Source: Acidobacteriota bacterium
Lineage (GTDB): Bacteria > Acidobacteriota > Terriglobia > Bryobacterales > Bryobacteraceae
Assembly (NCBI GenBank): GCA_018268715.1
Contig: JAFDVZ010000010.1
Location: forward strand, 1 to 64,000
DNA: 64,000 nt
Reading direction: 5' to 3'
Made by a program: the position numbers and the translations under genes. The notes below the pieces were generated by a model. That model searched no databases, was not told the DNA's origin, and saw only the letters and a list, made by a program, of their open reading frames with translations. This document shows positions 34,564 to 44,264 of the stretch, one piece after another. Numbering within the stretch: position 1 is the first letter of the stretch; every line of letters starts with the position of its first letter.

Positions 34564-35514
34564 ATGCTTGTTCGCTGTCCGAAGTGCTCGGGTCAGGACC
34601 TGATCGTGTTCCTAACGGCCGCCGCGGTCCGGACAGAGGCGTTTCGGCGCGACCAGTTTCTGTTCGAGCGCGGCGCCAGGACCGAGCCCCCGGCGCCCAT
34701 CGAGGAAGCGATGACGGCCGACGAACCCCCTTCCGCCGACATCGCCGAGTGCCCGCGTTGCCGGATCCTGGTCCGGCGTGATTCGCGGCGTTCGAACGAT
34801 CCGAGCGCGCCGCCGAGCGCCGCCGCGATCTACGAACGGGAGTCGATCTACCGTCCGCTGCTTGCGCCCGGGGCCAAGGTGCTCGAAATCGGTCCGCGTT
34901 CGGCCGCGTTCCTGGAGGCCGCCGGCGCGTGGGAATGGGATGCGGTGGGCGTCGAAATCCGCGGCGCCTCGACGGCGTTTTTCCGGGCCGCCGCCTCCGA
35001 ACTCCAGGAAATCCCTCTCGATCAGGCGGCCTTCAAACCGCGCGCTTTCGACGGCGTGTTCATGTGGAGCGGCTTTGAGCAGATCGCCGATCCGAACTCG
35101 CTGCTGGCGGTTTGCGAACGGGTTCTGCGGCCGGGGGGAGCCTTGGTGCTGCACACTCCCAACGCCCTGTTCTATCGTGTTTGCCAGCGCCGCCTGCGGG
35201 AAGCCGCCGACGATGAAGTCGGTTCATGGATCACGCGCGCCCTTGCGTACGAGGGCCTGCTGACGCACCCGTTCCAATATGGCTATGGCAGCCACGCGTT
35301 GGCCGACCTGGCCGCCCAGCACGGCTTCACGCAGGCGGCGGCCCGCAACGTCAGCTCTATGGCGAAGCCCCTGGCGGCGATGGCCCACTGGATGGAGGAC
35401 GAGCGACGCTCGGCGCTGTCGACGGTGCTTTCCTGGAGCGAGGTGATCCGTTTCCAGGCCGACGGAATCCTGACCGGGCCCTGGATGGAACTGGTCTACC
35501 GCAGCCGTCCATAA
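34564..35514 (+). CDS. SAM-dependent methyltransferase with N-terminal zinc ribbon
   Basis: The 316-residue protein has two zinc knuckles (C-P-K-C at 5-8 and C-P-R-C near 63-66) before a Rossmann methyltransferase domain: V-L-E-I-G-P-R-S at about 105, and V-L-R-P-G-G-A-L-V-L-H. The substrate is unknown; zinc-ribbon methyltransferases often modify sugars or secondary metabolites. The motif I glycine pattern (E-I-G-P-R-S) is less Gly-rich than usual. It is followed after seven bases by the YqjF-like gene, so the two may be an operon. Confidence 0.82.
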   Translation: MLVRCPKCSGQDLIVFLTAAAVRTEAFRRDQFLFERGARTEPPAPIEEAMTADEPPSADIAECPRCRILVRRDSRRSNDPSAPPSAAAIYERESIYRPLLAPGAKVLEIGPRSAAFLEAAGAWEWDAVGVEIRGASTAFFRAAASELQEIPLDQAAFKPRAFDGVFMWSGFEQIADPNSLLAVCERVLRPGGALVLHTPNALFYRVCQRRLREAADDEVGSWITRALAYEGLLTHPFQYGYGSHALADLAAQHGFTQAAARNVSSMAKPLAAMAHWMEDERRSALSTVLSWSEVIRFQADGILTGPWMELVYRSRP

Positions 35515-35521
35515 TGGGACG

Positions 35522-36274
35522 ATGCCCGACCTCGGCGCCATTCCGGTGGAGCACCGCCCGCTGCCGGTTCCCGATCGTCCCTGGGCCGGCCGGATGAGCT
35601 GGCGCGACCTGCTGTTCGCCCACTGGCCCATCCCCGCCTCCGCGCTTCGGCCGCACGTTCCGGCGGCGCTCGAAATCGAGGAGTTCCGGGGGACGGCGTG
35701 GCTCGCGGTGATCCCGTTCGAGATGACGGACATGCGGCTGCGGGGCGCGCCGGCGATTCCCGGACTGGCGCGCACGCTCGAGTTGAACGTACGGACCTAT
35801 GTCCGCCGCGGCTCGGTTCCCGGCGTCTGGTTCTTCAGCCTGGATGCGGAAAGCCGGCTGGCCGTGATGGGCGCCCGGCGGCTGTACCACCTCAATTACC
35901 TGTACGCCCGCATGGACATCGAGCGCACCAACGATGGCGTCTCGCTATACACCTGCCGTCGCGTCCACCGAGGAGCCCCGCCCGCCAAGTTTTCGGCCGG
36001 TTATCGTCCGACCGGGGCGCCGCGCCCGTCCGAACCCGGTTCGCTCGAGCACTGGCTGACGGAGCGCTACGTCCTGTTTTCCACCGATCGCCGGGGCCGC
36101 TTGTATCGCGGCGATATCCACCACGCTCCCTGGCTGTTGCAGCCGGCCAAGGCCGACATCGCCATCAACACGATGACCGAGCAACTGGGAGTCACGCTGC
36201 CCGCCGCCCGGCCGATTCTGCACTTCGCCAAGCCGCTGGACGTGTTGGTTTGGACCCTCGAACCGATGGCCTGA
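35522..36274 (+). CDS. DUF2071 (YqjF-like) protein
   Basis: The 250-residue protein matches the DUF2071/YqjF type: L-F-A-H-W-P-I near residue 32, L-A-V-I-P-F-E-M-T-D-M-R, E-L-N-V-R-T-Y-V, and W-F-F-S-L-D-A near the middle. It is predicted to have an acetoacetate-decarboxylase-like beta-barrel. No reaction is established for the family. It is convergent with the EAL-HDOD gene, ten bases apart. Confidence 0.85.
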   Translation: MPDLGAIPVEHRPLPVPDRPWAGRMSWRDLLFAHWPIPASALRPHVPAALEIEEFRGTAWLAVIPFEMTDMRLRGAPAIPGLARTLELNVRTYVRRGSVPGVWFFSLDAESRLAVMGARRLYHLNYLYARMDIERTNDGVSLYTCRRVHRGAPPAKFSAGYRPTGAPRPSEPGSLEHWLTERYVLFSTDRRGRLYRGDIHHAPWLLQPAKADIAINTMTEQLGVTLPAARPILHFAKPLDVLVWTLEPMA

Positions 36275-36284
36275 ATTCGGCCCG

Positions 36285-37502
36285 TCAACACTGCAACTGG
36301 TCGGCCCAGACCATCGCCTCCACATACATCCCGCACACCTTGCCGGAGTCCGCGCCGATTCCCTTACAGGCGGTGTCCAGTTTCGGCGTGCCCTGCTGCT
36401 CGAGTTCCTTCGCCAGGTCAAGGAAGTCCCGCAGCGATCCATCGCCGGAGGGCCGGTTGAGGATCGCATCGACAATCTGGCGGTCCACGGCCAACTCGGC
36501 CAGCACCGATTCGAGCGGCAAACCGATCATGGCGTCGAGCAGGGAGAACAATCCCGTGAGGAACGCCGCCGAGGCTTTCGAGCGGCACCCGGTAGCGTCG
36601 GCCGCCAACTCGCAGAAGCGCGCGCGCACCAGCGACTGCGTCACCAGTTCAGTGGGCCGGTCGGCGGCGAGCGCGGGCATGGCCGCGAGCGTCACCCAAC
36701 GCCGTATGTTGGCCTCGCCCAGGTAGGTGAACGCCTGCCGGATGTCGTTGACGGGGTGCCGCGATCCCATGGCCGCCGAATTCACAAACTGGAGCAGCTT
36801 GCGCGCCAGCGCCAGATCCTGCCGCACGATCGATTCGAACCGCGAAAAATCCAACTCCGGCCGATGCGCCTCGCGGATCAGTTGCAGGCAGGCCGTCTTC
36901 GAACTCGGCACGCGCTGCCCGCCCACCAATTCCGGCTTGGCGAAGAAATAGCCCTGGAAGTAGTCGAACCCTTGCCGGCGGGTGCTCGCAAAATCCGCCT
37001 CTGTCTCCACCTTCTCGGCCACCACCTTGATGCCGCGGGAGTGGAAGTACGAGCACAACTGAGCGCGGCGAGCCGCGGACAACGGAGGCAAATCCAGCTT
37101 GGCGAACTCCGCGAACTCCACCAGGTCCGCCACCGGCTCCACCGCCGTCACGTCGTCCAATGCGATCGAATACCCGGCCAGCTTCATCGCCTCGCAGGCC
37201 TCGCGCACCTGCCGATCCGCCGGGACATCCTCCAGGACCTCGATCACCACCTGGCCGGGAGGCAGACTCTCCCATTTCCGCTCCACCAGCAGATCCCGGG
37301 TGAAGTTGATAAAGCCTCGCCGGGGCCCCAGAACCCGCTGCATCCCGATCTCGAGAAATGTATTGGAAATGACGGAAGTAGTGGCGTGGTTTCCGTCAAC
37401 ACCGTCGTACCGGTTCTCAGTCCCGGAACGAAACAGAAGCTCATACGCAACCGTATGCTCCTGGCGATCAAGAATGGGCTGGCGTCCGATGACAGCTTTC
37501 AT
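36285..37502 (-). CDS. EAL-HDOD signalling protein with degenerate EAL motif
   Basis: The 405-residue protein combines an EAL-like barrel (about 1-200) with a C-terminal HDOD domain (about 205-390, F-V-N-S-A-A-M-G). The active-site signatures are changed: Y-E-L-L-F-R replaces E-A-L-x-R, and the D-D-F-G loop reads D-D-V-T-A. It is therefore probably a cyclic-di-GMP-binding or scaffold protein without phosphodiesterase activity, as known for the YuxH type. The partner pathway is unknown. Loss of catalysis is predicted from residues, not tested. Confidence 0.88.
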   Translation of the reverse strand: MKAVIGRQPILDRQEHTVAYELLFRSGTENRYDGVDGNHATTSVISNTFLEIGMQRVLGPRRGFINFTRDLLVERKWESLPPGQVVIEVLEDVPADRQVREACEAMKLAGYSIALDDVTAVEPVADLVEFAEFAKLDLPPLSAARRAQLCSYFHSRGIKVVAEKVETEADFASTRRQGFDYFQGYFFAKPELVGGQRVPSSKTACLQLIREAHRPELDFSRFESIVRQDLALARKLLQFVNSAAMGSRHPVNDIRQAFTYLGEANIRRWVTLAAMPALAADRPTELVTQSLVRARFCELAADATGCRSKASAAFLTGLFSLLDAMIGLPLESVLAELAVDRQIVDAILNRPSGDGSLRDFLDLAKELEQQGTPKLDTACKGIGADSGKVCGMYVEAMVWADQLQC

Positions 37503-37652
37503 GCCGCGAAATCCCGCCTCGGTTGTTCATGCACTACTGAACACATCGGCGCCCGCGCAATCGCCGTCCCTAAGGGATTCCCATGAAATGACGAGCAGCA
37601 ATCACCGTGGACATAAGGCTTATGTCCGATGCCTTACATTCTCTCCGCCGCC

Positions 37653-38543
37653 TCACCCGATCCAACGATGGGTCACGCCCCCGTAGGCGTCGATCCGACG
37701 GTCACGCAGGAACGGCCAGTTCCGCCGGACCTCCTCAATCCGCCGCGTATCGCACACCGCCGTCAGAATCTCCTCGCGATCCACCGAAGCCTGCGCGATC
37801 ACCTGCCCGAACGGATCGGCGATGAACGACGAGCCCCAGAACTCGAGCCCCTGTTCGGCCGGCCCCTCGAACCCCACCCGATTCACCGCCGCCACGTACA
37901 CGCCATTGGCGATGGCATGGGCCCGCTGGATGGTCCGCCAGGCGTCCAGTTGCGCCTCGCCCACCTGAGCCTTCTCCGAAGGATGCCACCCGATCGCGGT
38001 CGGGTAAAACAGAATGTTCGCGCCCTGCAAAGCCGTCAGCCGGGCCCCTTCCGGATACCACTGGTCCCAGCAAACCAGCACGCCGATCGTCCCGAACCGC
38101 GTCTCGAACTTCCGGAACCCCAGGTCGCCCGGCGTGAAATAGAACTTCTCGTAATACAGCGGATCGTCGGGAATATGCATCTTTCGATACAACCCCTGGA
38201 TCTGTCCGTCATCGCCGATCACCACGGCGGTATTGTGGTAGAGTCCCTGCGCCCGCCTCTCAAACAGCGACGCGATCACCACCAAGCCCAGCTCCCGCGC
38301 TAACTCGCCCAGCGACTCCGTACTCGGCCCCGGGATCGTCTCGGCCAGATCGAACAGGTCGGCGTTCTCCTCGCGGCAGAAATACTGCGACCGGAACAGC
38401 TCCTGCAGGCACACGATCTGCGCGCCCATGCCCGCCGCCTCGCGAATCTTCCAGCGGGCCTTTTCCAGGTTCTCCGCCGGATCCAGGGAGCAGCGCATCT
38501 GCACCGCCCCCACGCGGAACTTCTCATCGTTGAACGGTCGCAT
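37653..38543 (-). CDS. aguB: Nitrilase-superfamily hydrolase, probable N-carbamoylputrescine amidase
   Basis: The 296-residue protein has the C-N hydrolase triad. Glu lies in V-C-L-Q-E-L-F-R, Lys in L-Y-R-K-M-H-I-P, and Cys in I-G-V-L-V-C-W-D-Q-W-Y-P-E-G-A-R. The motifs C-W-D-Q-W-Y-P-E and I-P-D-D-P-x-Y-x-E-K-F-Y are typical of N-carbamoylputrescine amidase, which gives putrescine, CO2 and NH3. No agmatine deiminase gene is in the window. ATG 38543 gives the standard family N-terminus; longer readings run antisense through the M14 gene. It is divergent from M14, 18 bases between starts. Confidence 0.87.
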   Translation of the reverse strand: MRPFNDEKFRVGAVQMRCSLDPAENLEKARWKIREAAGMGAQIVCLQELFRSQYFCREENADLFDLAETIPGPSTESLGELARELGLVVIASLFERRAQGLYHNTAVVIGDDGQIQGLYRKMHIPDDPLYYEKFYFTPGDLGFRKFETRFGTIGVLVCWDQWYPEGARLTALQGANILFYPTAIGWHPSEKAQVGEAQLDAWRTIQRAHAIANGVYVAAVNRVGFEGPAEQGLEFWGSSFIADPFGQVIAQASVDREEILTAVCDTRRIEEVRRNWPFLRDRRIDAYGGVTHRWIG

Positions 38544-38561
38544 AGTATCATTTCCATCGTA

Positions 38562-41069
38562 ATGACATTTCGCGTTCTCCTGCTTTCGGCGGCGCTCGCC
38601 GTGCGTCTTGCCGCGGCCGTCCCCACGCCCCGCGAGCACCTCGGCTTCACCCCCGGCGACGAGCACAAACTGGCCTCCTACACCGAACTCACCACTTATT
38701 TTCAGAAGCTCGCCGCCTCCTCGGACCGCATCCTGCTGCGCGAATTCGGCAAGACCACCGAAGGCCGCCCCATGTACGCGGCGTTCATCTCGGACCCCGC
38801 CAACCTGAAGCGGCTCGACGAATACCGCGACATCAACCGCAAGCTGGCGCTGGGCCTGGCCACGCCCGAACAAGCCGCGACCCTGGCCGCCCAGGGAAAG
38901 GCCTTCGTCTGGATCGACTCCGGCCTCCACGCCACCGAAGTCGCCCCCTCCCAGCAGGCCCCAGATCTCGCCTACAAGCTGATCACCGACGAGAGCGAGG
39001 AATCCCGCCGCATCCGCCAGAACGTCATCCTGATCCAGATTCCCTGCATCAATCCGGACGGCCTGGACATGGTGGTCGACTGGTACCGCTCCAACATCGG
39101 CACGAAGTACGAGCTCGCCCCGCTGCCCCGCCTCTACCAGAAGTTCGCCGGCCACGACAACAACCGCGATTTCTTCATGCTGAACCTGCGCGAAACCCGC
39201 AACGTCACGGCCCTGCTATTCCAGGAATGGTTCCCCGAAATCGTCTATAACCAGCACCAGGCCCCGCCGTTCCCCTCGCGCATCTTCATCCCGCCCTACG
39301 GCGAGCCGCTCAACCCCAACATCCCCGCGCCCGTCATGGAAGGCATCAACCTGATCGGCGCGACCATGCGCGAGCGTTTCGCCCAGCACGATCAGCCCGG
39401 CGCCCTCTCCTATTGGGGCTTCGACGCCTGGTGGAACGGCGGTCTGCGCTCGGTCCCCGCCTTCCACAACATGCACGGCATCCTCACCGAAACGGCCGGC
39501 TTCATGTACGGAAACTCCAAGGAGTACTCGCCCGCCGACTTCCCGGCCCGCTTCGGCAACGGCATGCCGACCAAGGAGCCCGGCGTCTTCTACGAAAAGC
39601 CCTGGATGGGCGGCAAGTGGGGCGTCCGCCAGGCCATCGACTACATGCTGACGGCCGACTACGCCATCCTCGACCTCGCCTCCACCCGCCGCGCCCACTT
39701 CCTCCATAAGTCCTGGGAGATGGCCCACGCCAACCTCCAGCCGCACGCCAAGGGACCCTGGGCCTACGTCATCCCGCAGGACCAGTGGGACACGCTGTCG
39801 GCGAAAGCGATGCTCTGGCGGCTCCAGTACGCGGGAGTCCAGGCCCGCCGAGCCGCCGCCCCCTTCGACGCCGACGGCAAAACCTACCGCGCCGGAACCG
39901 TCGTCCTACCCGCCGAGCAGCCCTTCCGAGGCTATCTGCTCGACCTGATGGAGCCCCAGCGCTACCCCGACATGCGCAGTTCTCCCACGGGCCCGCAGAA
40001 GCGCCCCTACGACGTCGCCGGCTGGACCCTTCCGATGCAGATGGGCGTCCAGGTTGTGCGCCTCGACAAGCCCGCGAAGGTCGTGCTGGAGGACAACCCC
40101 ATCGACGTCTCGGCTGCCCCGTCCACCAACCATCGCGATAACGGCTTCTTCCTCACCATGGCCGCCCGCCTGGCCAAGGGCGAAAAGCTCGGCTGGAGCC
40201 CCCAAGGCGCCCTCCTCGATGCGAACAGCACGGACGCCGCCAAGCCCAAGTGGGAATTCGCCGCGCCCCCGCGAGTGGCCATCTACGAACCCTGGGTCAC
40301 CAACTCCGACGCCGGCTGGACCGATTGGCTGCTCACCACCTTCCACGTCCCCCACGCCATGCTCCACAACGAGGACATCCGCAAAGGCAGCCTCCGCGAC
40401 CGCTTCGATACAATCATCCTCGCAAGCCAGAGCGCGACCTCCATCCTGCGCGGCATCCGCGACGGCGAGCGTTCCCAGGGCCGCGCCGATTCCGACGAAG
40501 CCGCCATCGTGCAGCGTCCCGAATACGTGGGCGGGATCGAACTCGCGGGCCTGGTCCAACTCGAGTCCTTCGTCTCCGATGGCGGCACGCTGATCGCCTT
40601 CGACGCCGCCGCCGAACTGCCGGTCCAGCAATTCCCGCTGCCGGTGCGCCTGTTGATCCGTCCGCAGGCCGGCGGTCGGGACACGGAAGCGCCCACGGGG
40701 TTCTACTGTCCCGGCTCGGTGGTCCGCATCACGGTGGACGAGACGAATCCCATCGCCTTCGGCATGCCTCCCAACGCCTACGCGTATGTCAGCGGCGGCC
40801 AGGCGTTTGAATCCACCCTGCTGGCCGAATACAACAAGGGCGACCGCGAAGTCCGCGCCATTGCGAGTTACGCCGCCTCGAATCTGCTCGCCAGCGGCTG
40901 GATCACCGGAGAGCGCACGGTGGCGGGCAAACCCGCCCTGATCGAAGCGCGGCACGAAAAGGGCAAGGTCCTGTTATTCGGCTTCCGCCCGCAGCATCGC
41001 GGGCAAACCTACGGCACGTTCAAGCTCCTGTTAAACGCCATCTATCTCGCCTCTGCGAAGTCACTATGA
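38562..41069 (+). CDS. Exported M14-family zinc carboxypeptidase
   Basis: The 835-residue protein has a signal peptide (MTFRVLLLSAALAVRLAAA) and an M14 catalytic domain (about 40-390). The domain has zinc ligands His and Glu in G-L-H-A-T-E-V and a later His in Y-N-Q-H-Q-A-P-P; the catalytic Glu is likely in the L-T-E-T-A-G segment. The C-terminal 400 residues form a second large region with a DJ-1/GATase-like look. It should act on peptides outside the cytoplasm. The stop overlaps the DUF885 lipoprotein start (ATGA), so the two peptidases are coupled. Confidence 0.9.
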   Translation: MTFRVLLLSAALAVRLAAAVPTPREHLGFTPGDEHKLASYTELTTYFQKLAASSDRILLREFGKTTEGRPMYAAFISDPANLKRLDEYRDINRKLALGLATPEQAATLAAQGKAFVWIDSGLHATEVAPSQQAPDLAYKLITDESEESRRIRQNVILIQIPCINPDGLDMVVDWYRSNIGTKYELAPLPRLYQKFAGHDNNRDFFMLNLRETRNVTALLFQEWFPEIVYNQHQAPPFPSRIFIPPYGEPLNPNIPAPVMEGINLIGATMRERFAQHDQPGALSYWGFDAWWNGGLRSVPAFHNMHGILTETAGFMYGNSKEYSPADFPARFGNGMPTKEPGVFYEKPWMGGKWGVRQAIDYMLTADYAILDLASTRRAHFLHKSWEMAHANLQPHAKGPWAYVIPQDQWDTLSAKAMLWRLQYAGVQARRAAAPFDADGKTYRAGTVVLPAEQPFRGYLLDLMEPQRYPDMRSSPTGPQKRPYDVAGWTLPMQMGVQVVRLDKPAKVVLEDNPIDVSAAPSTNHRDNGFFLTMAARLAKGEKLGWSPQGALLDANSTDAAKPKWEFAAPPRVAIYEPWVTNSDAGWTDWLLTTFHVPHAMLHNEDIRKGSLRDRFDTIILASQSATSILRGIRDGERSQGRADSDEAAIVQRPEYVGGIELAGLVQLESFVSDGGTLIAFDAAAELPVQQFPLPVRLLIRPQAGGRDTEAPTGFYCPGSVVRITVDETNPIAFGMPPNAYAYVSGGQAFESTLLAEYNKGDREVRAIASYAASNLLASGWITGERTVAGKPALIEARHEKGKVLLFGFRPQHRGQTYGTFKLLLNAIYLASAKSL

Positions 41070-42736
41070 AATACTTTCCCCTAGCCTCGATCGCCCTGTT
41101 GCTCGCCGGCTGCGGCGCCCATCACGAATCCTTCAGCGATCTCGCCGGCCAGTTCGCCCGGGAAGCGCTGGCGCTGTCTCCCGTCGGCGCCACCTCGGTG
41201 GGCTATCACGAACACAACGGCGTCCGCCTCGACTCTCAACTCGACGACATGAGCGCCCGCGGCGTCGAACGTCAGCGCCAGTTCTTCACCGAATGGAACC
41301 ATCGTCTGGCCACCGCCGCGTCCTCGGGCGAACTCACCGCGGAAGATCAGGCCGACTATCGCCTGTTGCGCGACCAGATCGGTCTCGCGATGCTCGAAGC
41401 GAACACCATTCAGAACTACCGTCATAACCCGACCGTCTATGTCGAACTGGCCGGCAACGCCCTCTACAGCCCTTACATCCTCGAATACGCGCCGAAGGCC
41501 GAACGTTTTAAACACCTCATCGCCCGCCTGGAGAAACTGCCCACGGTCTTCGACGCCGCCCGTCAGAACCTGGTCGACTCCCCAGCGGTCTGGAACCGCG
41601 TCGCGCAGGAAGAAAACGAAGGCAACATCGGCCTGATCGACGTCAGCATCCGTCGCGACTGCCCGCCGGAGCTCAAGAAGCAATTCGATCCCGCCGCCGC
41701 CGGCGCCATCACCGCCCTGCGCGAGTTCAACAACTGGCTGAAAACCGACCTCGCGCGCCACACCTCGGACTGGCGCCTGGGCAAGGAGAAGTACGCCCGG
41801 AAATTCCGTTACGCGCTTGAAACCGACACCACGCCGGAGCAGTTGCTGGCCGACGCCGAAGCCCAGATCAAGGCGGTGCGCGAGCGCATGGCCCAGATCG
41901 CCAAGCCCGACACCGTGGAAGCGGCGCTCGACAAGATCGCGAAGAAGCACGCCACGCCGCAGACTTATATTGACGACGCCAAACGCGACCTCGATGAAGC
42001 GCGAGCCTTCGTGTCGGAGCACAAACTCCTGGGTCTGCCCCAAGGCAGCAACCTGCAAGTCATCGAAACGCCCGTCTTCATGCGGGGCATTTACGGAGTC
42101 GGCGGTTTCTCCCCGGCCCCGCCGCTCGAGCCGAAGTTAGGCGCCTATTACTGGATCACTCCAATCCCGGCTAACTGGCCCGCCGACCGCATCGAGTCGA
42201 AGCTCCGCGAATACAACACCTACGGCCTGAAAATCCTGACCGTGCACGAAGCCATGCCGGGCCACTACGTCCAGGCCGAATACGCCAACAACGTGCAGCC
42301 CGCCAACCGCCGCCTGGTCCGTTCCCTGTTCGGCAGCGGCGCCTATGTTGAAGGATGGGCCGTCTACGCCACCGACATGATGATCGACCAGGGTTATTAC
42401 AAGAATGACCCCGGCATGCAACTCACCTGGGGCAAACAACTGCTGCGAGCCATCGCCAACACCGTGCTGGACATCCGATTCCAGACCATGGGACTCACTG
42501 AGCAGCAAGCCCTAGACCTGATGATCAAGGACACCTATCAGGAAAAGGAAGAGGCGACGGCCAAGGTCCAACGGTCCCAGCTATCGTCCTGCCAGTTGCC
42601 GACCTACTTCGCCGGCTACCGGGCCTGGCAGAAGGTGCGCCAGGCATCCCCGCTGCCCCTGGCCGAGTTCCACGAGCGAGCCATGAAGGAAGGCGCCGTC
42701 GCCCTCCCCGACCTCGAGCGCCTGTTGGCGAAATAG
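41066..42736 (+). CDS. DUF885 family lipoprotein peptidase
   Basis: The 556-residue protein has a lipoprotein signal (MKYFPLASIALLLAGC). It has the DUF885 zinc motif H-E-A-M-P-G-H (H-E-x3-G-H) near residue 390 and a nearby Y-V-E-G-W-A-V-Y Glu/Trp segment. The family is a gluzincin-like metallopeptidase related to M3/M32 folds, and membrane-tethered forms are common in this phylum. It is coupled by overlap to the exported M14 peptidase; together they probably degrade peptides in the periplasm or outside. Confidence 0.9.
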   Translation: MKYFPLASIALLLAGCGAHHESFSDLAGQFAREALALSPVGATSVGYHEHNGVRLDSQLDDMSARGVERQRQFFTEWNHRLATAASSGELTAEDQADYRLLRDQIGLAMLEANTIQNYRHNPTVYVELAGNALYSPYILEYAPKAERFKHLIARLEKLPTVFDAARQNLVDSPAVWNRVAQEENEGNIGLIDVSIRRDCPPELKKQFDPAAAGAITALREFNNWLKTDLARHTSDWRLGKEKYARKFRYALETDTTPEQLLADAEAQIKAVRERMAQIAKPDTVEAALDKIAKKHATPQTYIDDAKRDLDEARAFVSEHKLLGLPQGSNLQVIETPVFMRGIYGVGGFSPAPPLEPKLGAYYWITPIPANWPADRIESKLREYNTYGLKILTVHEAMPGHYVQAEYANNVQPANRRLVRSLFGSGAYVEGWAVYATDMMIDQGYYKNDPGMQLTWGKQLLRAIANTVLDIRFQTMGLTEQQALDLMIKDTYQEKEEATAKVQRSQLSSCQLPTYFAGYRAWQKVRQASPLPLAEFHERAMKEGAVALPDLERLLAK

Positions 42737-42738
42737 CC

Positions 42739-44259
42739 ATGGACCGGCGCAGTTTCCTAACCACCACGGCCGTCGCCGCCGCCCAACCCAAGGCGGCGGC
42801 CCCCCGGCTGACCCACCTCTGTCTGAACGAGGACAACAGTCACTGGTTCTTCACCAGGGCGGGCCAACCTCAGACCGCGGAGACCATTTCCGCTTTCATC
42901 GACCAATACGCCAACACCCAGGTTCGGGAAATCCTCCTGTCCGCTAACTCCCAGCGAACCAGTTTCGCCAGCAAGGTCTGGGACCCAATCTGGAAGGGGT
43001 ACGACCCCAAGGGGCCCGACGACCAGCCCCTGTTCCAGTCCACCGCGCGGGAGGCCCGTCCCAACGCCCGCAAGTGGGTCGACACCGCCTGGCGCCTGGC
43101 GGAGCAGGGCATCGATCCCTACCAGCTCTGGATCGCCCGAGCGCGACAGAAGGGTCTGGAGCCGTGGATATCGATGCGCATGAACGATCTCCACAACGTC
43201 GACGACCCGGCCAGCTACATGCACTCCACCTACTGGCGCGAGCATCCCGACCAACGCCGCGTCCCCTGGCGCTTCGCCGACACGCGCGACCGCGCCCTCG
43301 ACTTCGGCCACCCGGAAGTTCGCGCCTACCATCTCCAACTCGTCCGCGAATACATCGACCGCTACGACCTGGCGGGCCTGGAACTCGACTGGATGCGTTT
43401 CGGCTTCCACTGCGCCCCCGGCCAGGAAGCGGAAACCGGTCGTCACATCACCGAATTCGTTCGCGAAACGCGCCGCCTGCTGGACCGTAAGAACCGGCGT
43501 CTCCGCCTGGGCGTCCGTGTCCCCAGCCGCCCCCAAGCCGCCATCGAGTTAGGCATGGACGGCGCCCAGTGGGCCCGCGAAGGCATCATCGACATGCTGG
43601 TGGTGACGCCCTTCTGGGCGAGCATCGACACCGACATCCCCATCGAACTCTGGCGCCGTCTGGCGGGCGACAAGGTCACACTGGCGGCCGGTCTCGAACT
43701 CCTGATTCGCCCCTACCACGCCTACCGTCCGCTCCAGTTCAACTCCATCGAGACCGTCCGGGGAGTGGCGTCCTCCCTGCTGTCGCGAGGCGCGGATCGC
43801 ATTTATCTGTTCAACTACATGGACTCGCAGACCGAGATGCCGGACCGTGAGAACTACCCGGCCCTGCTGCGCGAATGCGGCCGTTTGGACACCCTGGCCG
43901 GCAAGCCCCGCCGCCACATCGTCACATACCCGGACACGCAAGCCCCCGGCGAGCCCACCTCGGAGCAACTGCCCAGGAGCCTCCAGCCCAAGCAGTGGGC
44001 GACGTTTCGGCTGCACTGCGGCCCGGCCATCCAGAAGCCGCGTCTGCGTCTGGGAATCGAAGGCGAGGCGCCCGCCGAAGTCCGCGTGAACGGCACGCCG
44101 TGCCAGCCCTCGGGACGCGACGAGGACCTGAAGCCCGGCCCGAAGGAGCCCGTCCACGCCTGGACCGTCCCCCAAGCGGTCCAGGCGCGCGCGGTCGTGG
44201 ACGTCCAGGCTCGGGCGCCGCTCACCATCCATTGGGTGGAAGTCGCCAGTTCCACGTGA
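42739..44259 (+). CDS. Tat-exported glycoside-hydrolase-like TIM-barrel protein
   Basis: The 506-residue protein has a twin-arginine start (M-D-R-R-S-F-L-T-T-T-A-V-A-A-A). It has a predicted (beta/alpha)8 barrel with D-L-A-G-L-E-L-D-W-M-R-F-G-F near residue 215 and a C-terminal beta-sandwich (about 410-505). It resembles uncharacterised GHL10-like proteins, but catalytic residues are not certain. It starts two bases after the DUF885 stop, so it belongs to the same run of exported hydrolases. The substrate is probably an oligosaccharide. Confidence 0.75.
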   Translation: MDRRSFLTTTAVAAAQPKAAAPRLTHLCLNEDNSHWFFTRAGQPQTAETISAFIDQYANTQVREILLSANSQRTSFASKVWDPIWKGYDPKGPDDQPLFQSTAREARPNARKWVDTAWRLAEQGIDPYQLWIARARQKGLEPWISMRMNDLHNVDDPASYMHSTYWREHPDQRRVPWRFADTRDRALDFGHPEVRAYHLQLVREYIDRYDLAGLELDWMRFGFHCAPGQEAETGRHITEFVRETRRLLDRKNRRLRLGVRVPSRPQAAIELGMDGAQWAREGIIDMLVVTPFWASIDTDIPIELWRRLAGDKVTLAAGLELLIRPYHAYRPLQFNSIETVRGVASSLLSRGADRIYLFNYMDSQTEMPDRENYPALLRECGRLDTLAGKPRRHIVTYPDTQAPGEPTSEQLPRSLQPKQWATFRLHCGPAIQKPRLRLGIEGEAPAEVRVNGTPCQPSGRDEDLKPGPKEPVHAWTVPQAVQARAVVDVQARAPLTIHWVEVASST

Positions 44260-44264
44260 TCGTC

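Noticed and set aside
37653..39155. 500-residue reading of the amidase gene
   Set aside because: The extra N-terminal 200 residues lie antisense to the M14 peptidase; the nitrilase N-terminus begins at 38543.
43875..44264. Long N-terminal extension of the TPR gene
   Set aside because: It overlaps the glycosidase-like gene in another frame and is Arg/Pro-rich; the signal peptide starts at 44265.
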